DNA of 64,000 nucleotides from SHWB01 sp050246875 (GTDB lineage Bacteria; Pseudomonadota; Alphaproteobacteria; UBA6615). The position numbers and the translations under genes are program-made. This document shows, piece after piece, positions 50,218-57,902 of the stretch (the stretch's first letter is position 1; each line of letters begins with the position of its first letter). The stretch spans positions 124,001 through 188,000 of the forward strand of contig JBFWVF010000007.1 in NCBI GenBank assembly GCA_050246875.1. Reading direction: 5' to 3'. The notes under the pieces were generated by a model. It was given only the letters and a program-made list of their open reading frames with translations. It was not told the origin of the DNA and ran no database searches.

Positions 50218-51390
50218 CTATCCGGCGGCCAGCAGGGCCACCATCTCCCGCAGGCCGAGCGCCTCGATGCCTGCGGCGGCGGGATGGCGGCCCTCGCCGC
50301 CATGGACGATGAAGCTGCGCGACGGGTTCAGGTCCGCGCGCGCGCTGTGGAAGCCTCGCGTCGGCCGCGCGGCGGCGCCCCGCTTGATCTCGATGGCCCA
50401 GGGCCCGCCGCCGCCCGGCATGTCGAGCACCAGGTCGACTTCCGCGCCGGCGGCGGTGCGGTAGAAACCCGCCCGGGTCCGCGGCGGCGCGACCGCGAGC
50501 AGGTTTTCGATCGCGAATCCTTCCCAGCTCGCGCCGACCACGGGATGACCGGCCAGTTCATCGTGACTTTCGATGCCGAGAAGGGCGTGGACCAGTCCGC
50601 TGTCGCGCACATAGACCTTCGGCGATTTCACCAGCCGCTTGCGGACGTTGGCATGGTACGGGCGCAGGCGCCGGACCAGCAGCAGGTCGACCAGCAGGTC
50701 GATATAGGCCGACACTGTCGGCGCTGTGATCGCGAGACCGGCGGCGAGGGCCGACGCATTGAGGAGCGTGCCCTGGCCATGCGCCAGCATCGTCCACAGG
50801 CGCCCCAGGGTCTCTGCGGGAACGCGCCGTCCGAACTGGGGGATATCGCGCTCGAGGCAGGTCCGTATGAAGTTCAGGCGGAAGGCCAGGCTGTCGGCGT
50901 CGCTGGCCGCGAGCAGGCTGTCGGGAAAGCCTCCGCGCAGCCACAGCGCGGTCGTCTCCCGCGCATAGCCGGCGGCCTCGGTCACGTCCACGGGGTTGAG
51001 TTCGACATACTCGATCCGGCCGGCGAGGCTTTCGCCCGATTGCCTCAGCAAATCCATCGAGGCCGAACCGAGGACGAGGAATCGGCCCGTCCTGCGGCCG
51101 CGCCGGCGCCCGCGGTCGACCAGTCCACGGAGTTCCTGGAACAGCTCGGGCATGCGATGGATTTCATCGAGGATGACGAGGCGGTCCTCGTAAGACTCCA
51201 GGAACAGAACCGGCTCGGCGAGCTTGGCACGGTCCGTCCGCGTTTCCAGGTCGAGGTAGAGCGCCTGCCGACCCTCGGCGATGTCCAGGGCCAGCGTCGT
51301 CTTGCCCGCCTGGCGCGGCCCGATGAGCGCCACTGCGGCCTGACGGCCGAGCGCCGTCTCCACGAACCCACGGGCCCGGCGTTCAATCAT
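50218..51390 (-). CDS. AAA_14/DUF4143 family ATPase
   Basis: The 390-residue protein has a P-loop ALIGPRQAGKTTLA (residues 21-34), Walker B DRLVILDEIHRMPELFQELRGLVD near 70-93, LGSASMDLLRQSGESLAGR near 108, and a C-terminal DUF4143 nuclease-like domain with VYVRDSGLVHALLGI and FYRTAAGAEVDLVLDM, whose ExD...K residues (EVD, EIK in AIEIKRG) fit a PD-(D/E)XK fold. These proteins are widespread, poorly understood and often mobile. It lies between the SGNH gene and the portal gene. A role in phage biology is unproven. Confidence 0.85.
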   Translation of the reverse strand: MIERRARGFVETALGRQAAVALIGPRQAGKTTLALDIAEGRQALYLDLETRTDRAKLAEPVLFLESYEDRLVILDEIHRMPELFQELRGLVDRGRRRGRRTGRFLVLGSASMDLLRQSGESLAGRIEYVELNPVDVTEAAGYARETTALWLRGGFPDSLLAASDADSLAFRLNFIRTCLERDIPQFGRRVPAETLGRLWTMLAHGQGTLLNASALAAGLAITAPTVSAYIDLLVDLLLVRRLRPYHANVRKRLVKSPKVYVRDSGLVHALLGIESHDELAGHPVVGASWEGFAIENLLAVAPPRTRAGFYRTAAGAEVDLVLDMPGGGGPWAIEIKRGAAARPTRGFHSARADLNPSRSFIVHGGEGRHPAAAGIEALGLREMVALLAAG

Positions 51391-51520
51391 CCTCGCATAT
51401 TAAAAATCTATCTTTCGATTTGCAAGGATATGTAACGGACTTCGTCCTTACACGATCTCCTCAGCGACCTCGCCGAGTAGAAAGTGTACGCTTCAGCAGA
51501 TCGCTAGTCGGTTGCTCGAG

Positions 51521-52624
51521 CTATAAGACGGCAAGAACGAGCTGGGCCATTTCTTGAGCAATGCGTTCATTCCCGTTCGGCGATAGGTGACAAAAGTCGA
51601 TGAAGAAATATTCATTCGCATCGAGAGCCTTCGTTAGATTTATACTCTCTCCAATGTTTTTCAAAATATACGGATAAACTGCATTATATTCTCTTTCCAA
51701 GAGGAGAAATCTTCCAGATTTCCCCAGATGGTCCGTGCGCGACCCACTAAAATATATGACAGGCTGCAGGATGCTGATAAACTTGCCGCCATAAGCCTCG
51801 ACAAGCAACTTTGCCATCTGCCAGTCTCGCAGCAGATTCTCACCTATCTTCTTAGATTTTATAGAGTTATTTCCGCAATCGTACCCAGTGTCGTTTGTCT
51901 GTATAGGCAGCCATTGGCTGAAATGAGATGCCACGTAGACAATAGGTTCAAGGTAATGTGACAGAGAAATCGGCGCACCTGGGCGCATCTTTTCGAGTGC
52001 AGCGTTTATTTTTCCTTCTCGGTCGTGCGATTCTGGGTTCAACTCAATACGGCACTTACTTAATACTTCATTCACTCCATCATAGAAGATCACGATATCT
52101 GGTCGATGGCCATCTTGCAGCAATTGGATGAGCCGTACTAGGCTCTGGTGAGCCGTATATGCGGTCTCCCCAAAATTCTCAGCATGAAATCCTGTTATTC
52201 TTGCGAACTGGGACGGTATCGTGTCTTCGTCTCTGCTACCTGTGCCCCATATCGTCGAGCCCCCAAAGAAGTAAACTTTCGGCACCTCGCCGGATGGTGG
52301 GTTCTCTGTTCGCCGTTGGCCGTAAGGACCTTCAACAGTAATGGTCTGCCCCTGGTATGCATTCCTACGCCAGCCAACGAAGCTCTTGTATTTGACACCC
52401 GAGGCCCACAACTCCGCAAAATGGAGCGGCGCCCAATCCGCTCCCTGATAGTTTGGTAAACTACCACGCGGATCGGAAGCCGCGGTCAATGCACCAACTC
52501 CTTCTCCGGTTATCGCAACCGTCAGCCAACGGACAATCGGAAAAGACCAGTACACTCCAGTGAGCAGAGCAAAAAAAACCAAAATATTAACAGAAATTAC
52601 TTTAAATATACCCCGCAATCTCAT
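51521..52624 (-). CDS. Low-GC membrane-anchored SGNH/GDSL hydrolase-like protein
   Basis: The ATG at 52624 with AAGAGGGGGG upstream gives 367 residues. One N-terminal membrane span (about residues 9-30, VISVNILVFFALLTGVYW) anchors an external domain. SGNH blocks are visible: FFGGSTIWGTGS (block I Ser), FYDGVNEV (block III Asn) and FFIDFCHLSPNGN (block V Asp/His). Such enzymes de-acylate or acylate surface glycans. The gene is strikingly AT-rich (19 of 60 G+C at 51661-51720), so it was acquired from a low-GC source. It sits directly after the fibre gene with low-GC 3' part, suggesting a role in receptor modification. Confidence 0.78.
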   Translation of the reverse strand: MRLRGIFKVISVNILVFFALLTGVYWSFPIVRWLTVAITGEGVGALTAASDPRGSLPNYQGADWAPLHFAELWASGVKYKSFVGWRRNAYQGQTITVEGPYGQRRTENPPSGEVPKVYFFGGSTIWGTGSRDEDTIPSQFARITGFHAENFGETAYTAHQSLVRLIQLLQDGHRPDIVIFYDGVNEVLSKCRIELNPESHDREGKINAALEKMRPGAPISLSHYLEPIVYVASHFSQWLPIQTNDTGYDCGNNSIKSKKIGENLLRDWQMAKLLVEAYGGKFISILQPVIYFSGSRTDHLGKSGRFLLLEREYNAVYPYILKNIGESINLTKALDANEYFFIDFCHLSPNGNERIAQEMAQLVLAVL

Positions 52625-52666
52625 ACCCCCCTCTTTTAAGTAAGATAACATATTTTGGAGAATCAC

Positions 52667-53809
52667 TCACTGCGTGAAGCGCTTGAGATCAACATTCCTC
52701 AGTCGGCGTGGCCAGTATGCTGCTCCCCCTAAGTAAGTATGCAAGGCGCGGTGACCATCATCACGGACACCCAGAAAGACGGTCGTCAAGCCCAACGGAG
52801 GATTCATGTCCAATAGCGCACCCATCTGAACTCCCTCGCTATATAGGGCGACGTTATCTGTGGCGTAGGCGTAACCAATCCTTTCCTCAGCTAGTGTGAG
52901 GCCATTGATCCGCTGCAGGACTGCAGACGCAATGAACTGCAACTCCGTACGAAGCAATTGGTGGCGGTCAGCGTGTGCATCGTCGGACACTTCCAAGAAG
53001 AATCGATTAGTGCTGCCATCCTTATCTGCCGCAATAGGCAGCGTATCAATTTTGACGAGCCATGTGCCGGCAATCTCTTGAAACCAATGAGAATCACCGA
53101 TGGCGCTAATCATAGACATATCGACCTCCCGCAATGCATTTTCTGCCCCACTCTCGATCGGGCTTGTTGCAAAGCTTCCCGTCTCACCTCCAGCAAAATC
53201 GACGTCGAAAGCATCGCCGGAAGCCTGTATCTGGAACCCGACTCGTGGATTGGCGACCGTCGCGCCGACCTCGATCCTCTGCCAGGCCGATGTAATGCCA
53301 GAGAACGCGGTGTAATTGCCGCCTCCGTTCAGCGTCCAGCGCAGTTCGCCGGTCCCGGCGACACGGCGGATGAAGGGCGCCAGGCGGCGGGCCGCGGAGC
53401 CGGCGGTGTTGGTGCCGCCAAGGATGGTGCCTCCGTCGCCCGTCGCCGTGATCCGCGTTGCCGATCCGGCCACGCCGTCGACCCCTTGGACGGCCGCGGT
53501 CGACACATCGGAAGGCGTCCACACGCCGGCATCGTCGAGGCGGCGCGAGCGCGGGGTGAGCGTCGTCGCCGCGCCCTCGATCAGCAGGCCCTTTTTCGGG
53601 TGGAAGCGGGGCACGCCCGCCGCGGCGTGATGGACGACGCCGTCGATGACGTGCGTCGCCGGTGAATCGCGCGTGAATGAGATGGTGGCGTCGCCGCGCA
53701 CCACCGCGCGCGTCAGGGCGCCGCTGCGCACGAAGTCGAGCAGCAGCGACGGGCGGCCGCCGGCCCGCGCGACGCGGCTCGTGAGGCCGCCGGGCGAGGC
53801 GCGCATCAC
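52667..53809 (-). CDS. Tail fibre / head spike fibre protein with receptor-binding C-terminus
   Basis: The 380-residue protein (GTG 53809 or ATG 53806) has ISFTRDSPATHVIDGVVHHAAAGVPRFHPKKGLLIEGAATTL near residues 43-85 (core), the signature of phage head-spike-fibre domains (FTR..ATyvd..G......VPRFd...GlLiE). The C-terminal part is a lectin-like beta domain ending GAAYWPRRLRNVDLKRFTQ, like concanavalin-type fibre tips. The 5' part is about 80 percent G+C (48 of 60 at 53701-53760) and the 3' part about 47 percent (28 of 60 at 53041-53100), so the tip was exchanged. It overlaps the small upstream gene by 4 bases. Confidence 0.82.
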   Translation of the reverse strand: MMRASPGGLTSRVARAGGRPSLLLDFVRSGALTRAVVRGDATISFTRDSPATHVIDGVVHHAAAGVPRFHPKKGLLIEGAATTLTPRSRRLDDAGVWTPSDVSTAAVQGVDGVAGSATRITATGDGGTILGGTNTAGSAARRLAPFIRRVAGTGELRWTLNGGGNYTAFSGITSAWQRIEVGATVANPRVGFQIQASGDAFDVDFAGGETGSFATSPIESGAENALREVDMSMISAIGDSHWFQEIAGTWLVKIDTLPIAADKDGSTNRFFLEVSDDAHADRHQLLRTELQFIASAVLQRINGLTLAEERIGYAYATDNVALYSEGVQMGALLDMNPPLGLTTVFLGVRDDGHRALHTYLGGAAYWPRRLRNVDLKRFTQ

Positions 53810-54078
53810 TGCTGCTCGATGACGGCGATCTTGTGCCCGCCCGCCGCCGCGTAGGCGCGCGGCAGGTCGGCGGGCAGGTAGCGCGATCCCGCGCCGGCCG
53901 CGGGGTCGGCGCCGATGGCGAACTGGCAGGGCACGTCGGCCGTCAGCCAGATCACCAGCGGCACGGTGCCGCCCGGCAGCGCGCCGGACTGGGAGGATGT
54001 CTCGCCGATGGCGAGCGTCTCGGCGTGCAGCAGCGGGCCGCCCTCGCTGCCATAGGCTTCGATGTAGAGCGTGGCCAT
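53806..54078 (-). CDS. Small phage structural protein, function unknown
   Basis: The 90-residue product has GGAGGCTGACATC before its ATG. It is rich in small residues and beta-forming segments (TLYIEAYGSEGGPLLHAETLAIGETSSQSG, PLVIWLTADVPCQFAIGADPAAG; cores). Its stop overlaps the fibre gene start. Short proteins of this composition are often encoded just upstream of phage fibre genes. No family is assigned. Confidence 0.6.
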   Translation of the reverse strand: MATLYIEAYGSEGGPLLHAETLAIGETSSQSGALPGGTVPLVIWLTADVPCQFAIGADPAAGAGSRYLPADLPRAYAAAGGHKIAVIEQQ

Positions 54079-54082
54079 GATG

Positions 54083-54292
54083 TCAGCCTCCGAGCAGGGT
54101 CTTGCGGGCGACGGGCGCCGGCGAGGCGTCGCCGAGCGTGCCGGTGAGGATGGTGGCGCGGCGGCCGGCGCGGCGGCGCAGCGCCTGCTCCTCCTCGCGC
54201 CGGCGGCGTTCGAGGTCGGGGTCGTCGCGCGCCGGCAGCGGCGGCAGGGGCGGCGGCGCCGGCGGTGCCGGCGGCGAGAACAGCGATCCCAT
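54083..54292 (-). CDS. Small Pro-rich phage protein with conserved ARKTLLG end
   Basis: The 69-residue product starts at the ATG at 54292 overlapping the preceding stop (ATGA). A polyproline stretch (PPAPPAPPPLPPLPARDDP) is followed by a basic helix (LERRRREEEQALRRRAGRRATIL) and a C-terminal TGTLGDASPAPVARKTLLGG. This RxTILTG...ARKTLLG ending is a recurrent small phage protein of the head-tail region. The role is unknown. Confidence 0.65.
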   Translation of the reverse strand: MGSLFSPPAPPAPPPLPPLPARDDPDLERRRREEEQALRRRAGRRATILTGTLGDASPAPVARKTLLGG

Positions 54293-54720
54293 CAGTGGCT
54301 CCGTTGGCATGGATGGACGGGCGGACGCGTCAGCAGGTGCCGGTAGAGCTGCCGTGGCGTGAACACGAAGGGCGCATGCACGCCGAGCAGCCACTTCGTC
54401 GCGCCGACGCAGCTGGCGGCGGCGAGCGGCGGGTGGCGGCGTGTTCCGGCGCCTCCCGCCGGCGGCGTCACCGCCACCACGCGGAAGCCGTGGCGGCGGT
54501 AGAAGCCGGCGAGGTCGTAGTCGCCGCGCGCGACCGCGCTCAGGTGCAGAGCGCCGCCGCGCGCATCGGCGACGATCCAGGTGCCGCGCGTCAGCACGGC
54601 GGCGAAGCAGTGGCGGAAGCCCGGTGCCAGCAGCCGGCCCCATTCCGGCGCGCCGCGGTCGTGGAAGACGGCCAGCGCCCGCGTCGCGGCACCCGCCGCC
54701 TCACCAGCCGAGGACGTCAT
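54292..54720 (-). CDS. Phage protein resembling permuted papain-like (NlpC/P60-type) proteins
   Basis: The 142-residue product has LAPGFRHCFAAVLTRGTWIVADARGGALHLSAVARGDYDLAGFYRRHGFRVVAV (core) with a His, and AASCVGATKWLLGVHAPFVFTPRQLYRHLLTR with a Cys followed by a helix. The order His-then-Cys would fit a permuted papain-like fold as found in small phage tail-assembly proteases. It overlaps the terminase stop by about 20 bases. The activity is an inference from two residues and length only. Confidence 0.5.
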   Translation of the reverse strand: MTSSAGEAAGAATRALAVFHDRGAPEWGRLLAPGFRHCFAAVLTRGTWIVADARGGALHLSAVARGDYDLAGFYRRHGFRVVAVTPPAGGAGTRRHPPLAAASCVGATKWLLGVHAPFVFTPRQLYRHLLTRPPVHPCQRSH

Positions 54721-56281
54721 AGCTGCCGGAGGTGCGCTCGCCGCCGCGCCGCCGCGCCGCCTCGGCGGCGCCGCGGACAGGAAAGGCGAAGGTCAGCGCC
54801 GCGGCGTCGAAGCCGTCGGGCGAGAAGCCGAGCCGTGCGCGGATGTCGTCCTTGGCCTCCAGCACCAGCTGGTCGTTGGAGTTCCAGCGGAAGCCGGGGG
54901 CGCAGAGGTGGCGGTGCAGCAGGTCGTCGTCGGGCAGTTGCGCGCCGCCCGCGTCGGCCAGCCAGTCGCGCAGCAGCGCCCCCATCTCGGCGCGCTTGTT
55001 GGCGTAGCGGCGCGGCTCGCCGGCCCGGCCGCCGAAATGCACCAGTGTCACCCGGCGGCGGAAACCCAGCTCGACGAGGCGGTCGTAAACCGCCGCGCCG
55101 CCGCCGCCGGCGTCGACGAAGGCCATGTCGGCACCCGTCGCCTCCAGCGCGCGGGCGAGCCAGCCGGCGATTTCCATCGTGTCGGCGCTGCGGCGGTGCT
55201 CGTTGACGCGGCCGCCGAGCCGCCGTCCGCAGCGGTCGATCAGCCAGGACAGGTCGCCGCCGCCGGCGTTGCGGGCGACGTCGAGGCCGAGGATCACGGG
55301 CGTGCCCGGCGCGGGTTCGGGGGCGGCGAAGCGGCGCGCGCGGGCGACCGTGTCGCCGTCGATCAGCGCGTGCGTGCCGCCGGCCTGGAAGGCTTCGTCC
55401 ACGGTGGCGGGAAACTCCTGGCGGAACTGCGGGCACGGGCCCGCGTCGGGGTCGTCGCCGTTGGCGGCGGCGAGCAGGGCGTTGCGGGCGAAGGCCCAGG
55501 CGAGGCGGTCGGCGGCGAGGCCGTGCGCCGCGCCGTAGGCCGCCCAGGCGGGCGACGGCCGGAACCCCTCGGTTCGCGGCAGGCGATAGCGCTCGTGGTC
55601 AAACCACGGCAGGAAGACGACGCGGAAGTCGCCGCGCCCGGCCAGCGCCTCCTGCACCAGGGCGTGGAACGGCCCGCCGACGCCGTTGGCCGTCGATTCG
55701 AGTACGATCTCGCTGCCCGGCGCGTCGGGCACCGCCGTCAGCGCGCCGGCGACGTGGCCGCCCGCCGCCGGCCAGAACGCCGCCTCGCTGCCGTGGAAGA
55801 GCTGGATGGTGTCGCCGCGCCCGACCTCGCGCGTGCCGGCCGTGGCGACGCCATAGCCGGAATCGAGTCCGCCGAACTCGAGCCCGCGCGCGTTGGCGGA
55901 TCGCGTGCGTGGTCGCACGGCCGCCGGCAGGTGGGCATGAAAGCGGCGCACGATGGCGAACAGCGCCGCGCTGGTCGCCGCGCTGTGGGCGAGGATGAAG
56001 GCGCGCGCGCCGCGCTCGTGCGTGGCGCGGTGGAAGTGGCGGGCGCAGACATAGGTCGACACGCCGGTCTTGCGCGCCTTCACCACCAGCGCCCGCACGC
56101 GCCCGGTCTCCCGCCGCTGCGCTTCCAGCGCCGCGTGCACGGCGAGCTGCGCGCGGGTGAACGCCAGCGGCCGCAAGGCCTCCGACTCGGTGCGTACCCG
56201 AAGGCACTTCGCCGCATAGTGCGGCAGGTCGTCCTTCAGCCGCTGGCGTATCGCCCGCTCGCGCGGTGACAGGGTCGGCAT
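54701..56281 (-). CDS. terL: Terminase large subunit
   Basis: The start ATG at 56281 has GGAG 4 bases upstream; earlier in-frame starts add a low-complexity Pro-rich stretch. The 526-residue protein contains the Walker A-like VVKARKTGVSTYVC (near residue 66), GRGDTIQLFHGSEAAFWP near 143, the Walker B-like SEIVLESTANGVGG, and a C-terminal RNaseH-like nuclease with ILGLDVARNAGGGDLSWLIDRCG and FVDAGGGGAAVYDRLVELGF, plus QLVLEAKDDIRARLG. It packages DNA into proheads. It is the second gene of the island in transcription order. Confidence 0.93.
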   Translation of the reverse strand: MPTLSPRERAIRQRLKDDLPHYAAKCLRVRTESEALRPLAFTRAQLAVHAALEAQRRETGRVRALVVKARKTGVSTYVCARHFHRATHERGARAFILAHSAATSAALFAIVRRFHAHLPAAVRPRTRSANARGLEFGGLDSGYGVATAGTREVGRGDTIQLFHGSEAAFWPAAGGHVAGALTAVPDAPGSEIVLESTANGVGGPFHALVQEALAGRGDFRVVFLPWFDHERYRLPRTEGFRPSPAWAAYGAAHGLAADRLAWAFARNALLAAANGDDPDAGPCPQFRQEFPATVDEAFQAGGTHALIDGDTVARARRFAAPEPAPGTPVILGLDVARNAGGGDLSWLIDRCGRRLGGRVNEHRRSADTMEIAGWLARALEATGADMAFVDAGGGGAAVYDRLVELGFRRRVTLVHFGGRAGEPRRYANKRAEMGALLRDWLADAGGAQLPDDDLLHRHLCAPGFRWNSNDQLVLEAKDDIRARLGFSPDGFDAAALTFAFPVRGAAEAARRRGGERTSGSYDVLGW

Positions 56282-56427
56282 GGTCTCCATGCGCGTCGGG
56301 GTTGCGGGAACGCAAACGAAAGGGCGGCGGAGCGATGCCGGCGCGGGGGAGGGACGCGCGGGCGCTCCGCCGCCCGGCCCCGGCGCGGCAGGGTCGCCGG
56401 GACGTCGAATTGGCGGTGGACGTGTCA

Positions 56428-56490
56428 CCCTCTCCGCCCCCCGGGGTTGAGGGGGCGGAGAGGGCGGGGTGAGGTGGGGCGACGCCGCGA
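56428..56490. repeat. Family A repeat, single stem-loop (copy 5)
   Basis: CCCTCTCCGCCCCCCGGGG and GGGGGCGGAGAGGG arms around TTGA, followed by CGGGGTGAGGTGGGGCG. It lies between the small and large terminase genes. Confidence 0.8.
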
Positions 56491-56504
56491 ACGCGCGCCG
56501 CCCC

Positions 56505-56984
56505 CTACTCCAGGTCGTCGAGCGAGCTTTCGTGGCTGGCGGGCGGCGTCTCCTCCGCGCGCCCTTCGGCGGGCGCCTCGTCGCGCCGGCGGCGGGACGG
56601 GGCGATGCCGCGGCGGAGCTGGCGCAGCTTGGCGCGGCGCTGTTCGAGGCGTTCGATCTTCATCGTGAGGTGGTCGATCTGCGCCGCATGCTGGCGCGTG
56701 TCGGCCGCCGGGTCGTCGGCCAGCAGACGCTGTTCGGCGGCGGCGATGCGCGCGAGGCGCAGGCGCGCCAGCCGCAGCTCGCCGTTGAGCGAACCGACCG
56801 GCACGCGCTGCCAGCGCGCCGCCTCCTCGGGCGTCAGCGCCGCGCTGTAGACGCCGGGCCGGGCCGGGCGGGGGCCGCTCCGGGCGGCCCGCCCGGGGAC
56901 ATGGACGGGGCACCGGCCGGCGCGGTGACGGCACGGCCGGCCGGACTTCGTCGGCACGCCGCAGCGGGGCTTGCTGTCGTCCAC
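56505..56984 (-). CDS. Putative terminase small subunit with zinc-finger-like Cys/His cluster
   Basis: The GTG at 56984 with GGAGGATGC upstream gives 159 residues (the frame is open further upstream). The N-terminus CGVPTKSGRPCRHRAGRCPVHV is the short Cys4/His cluster found in many phage terminase small subunits. A long Arg-rich helical region and a coiled coil (LEQRRAKLRQLRRG) follow, ending in an acidic tail. It binds packaging sites and feeds DNA to the large subunit. It precedes terL by about 220 bases with a repeat between. Confidence 0.7.
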   Translation of the reverse strand: MDDSKPRCGVPTKSGRPCRHRAGRCPVHVPGRAARSGPRPARPGVYSAALTPEEAARWQRVPVGSLNGELRLARLRLARIAAAEQRLLADDPAADTRQHAAQIDHLTMKIERLEQRRAKLRQLRRGIAPSRRRRDEAPAEGRAEETPPASHESSLDDLE

Positions 56985-57164
56985 GCATCCTCCTTGGCCG
57001 GTCGCGGCACGCGGCGGCGGCGGGCGAAGCCCGCTGCGCTGGCCGAACGCAATGTTGCGATGATGCGAAAATAACAACATATTCCGCGCAGGCCGTCAAC
57101 GAAAAAGTTCCTGTTATGTTCTTTTTCCCGGAACCGGCCGGAACCGCGGCCCGCGGGCGCCGCC

Positions 57165-57548
57165 TCACGCCGCGAGGCGGCGGCGCAGCCAGGCCGGACC
57201 GCGGGCGAGCAGGGCGAGCGCGGCGGCGAGGCCGGCAAGGGCGCCGGCGGCGTTGGCGAGGGCGTCCCAGCCCGAGGCGTGGCGGCCGGGCACGAAGTCC
57301 TGCGCCGCCTCGAGGCCGAGGCCGCACAGGACGGCGACGAGCGCGAGGCCAATCGCGGGGCCGCGCCGCGCGCCGCCGAGGCCGCCGGCCAGCGCCACGA
57401 GGCCGTAGGCGGCGAAATGCGCCAGCTTGTCGCCCTGCGGCACGTCGCCGACATCGACGCCGTAGGGCATCAGCGACAGCACCGAGACGGCGCCGAGTCC
57501 CAGCGCGTAGGCGGCGACGAACAGCCGCCGGTCGACCAGCCGCATCAT
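57165..57548 (-). CDS. VanZ-like small membrane protein
   Basis: The 127-residue protein has four membrane segments and VanZ-family hallmarks: LFVAAYALGLGAVSVLSLMPYG, GDKLAHFAAYGLVALAGG (D and H of the family) and LEAAQDFVPGRHASGWDALANAAGALAG (core). VanZ-type proteins have unclear roles (teicoplanin resistance in one case). It lies just beyond the terminase small subunit; the region 56985-57164 contains only an AT-rich patch near 57085-57125. It probably belongs to the chromosome rather than the phage island. Confidence 0.8.
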   Translation of the reverse strand: MMRLVDRRLFVAAYALGLGAVSVLSLMPYGVDVGDVPQGDKLAHFAAYGLVALAGGLGGARRGPAIGLALVAVLCGLGLEAAQDFVPGRHASGWDALANAAGALAGLAAALALLARGPAWLRRRLAA

Positions 57549-57599
57549 CGTCCCGTTACCCCCTGCCCCGTCCGTCCCGCTTCGCCCGCATGGTGCCCC

Positions 57600-57812
57600 T
57601 CCCCCACCTCACCCTGCCCTCTCCACCCCCGAGGGCGGAGAGGGTTCCCGACGCACCGCCTCGTCCCTCTTTCACCCTCTCCGCCCTTCGGGGGGAGAGG
57701 GTCGGGGAGAGGTGGGTGTCACCCGCGCACACGATGGTGCCGGCGAAGGTGATGGCGCCACCCCCGCCTCGCCCTGCCCTCTCCGCCCCCCAAGTGCGGA
57801 GAGGGAGAACCG
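57600..57812. repeat. Family A repeats, several stem-loops (copy 6)
   Basis: Three CTCTCC(A/G)CCC stem-loops, two CACCTCACCCTGCCCTCTCC-type arms and one GGGTCGGGGAGAGGTGGG arm fill the gap before argC. Nothing else is seen in the 57549-57902 gap (354 bases) apart from a short run upstream of the argC start. Confidence 0.8.
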
Positions 57813-57902
57813 GGACCGGGGCAGGCGCCGACGCGACCGGCGTGGACGCGCATGGGCGATGGTGCTAGCACGGCGGCGCAATTCCGGCGCAGGACGACGG
57901 CC

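Noticed and set aside
57549..57902. A possible small ORF before argC
   Set aside because: The reading frames consist of family A repeats only.
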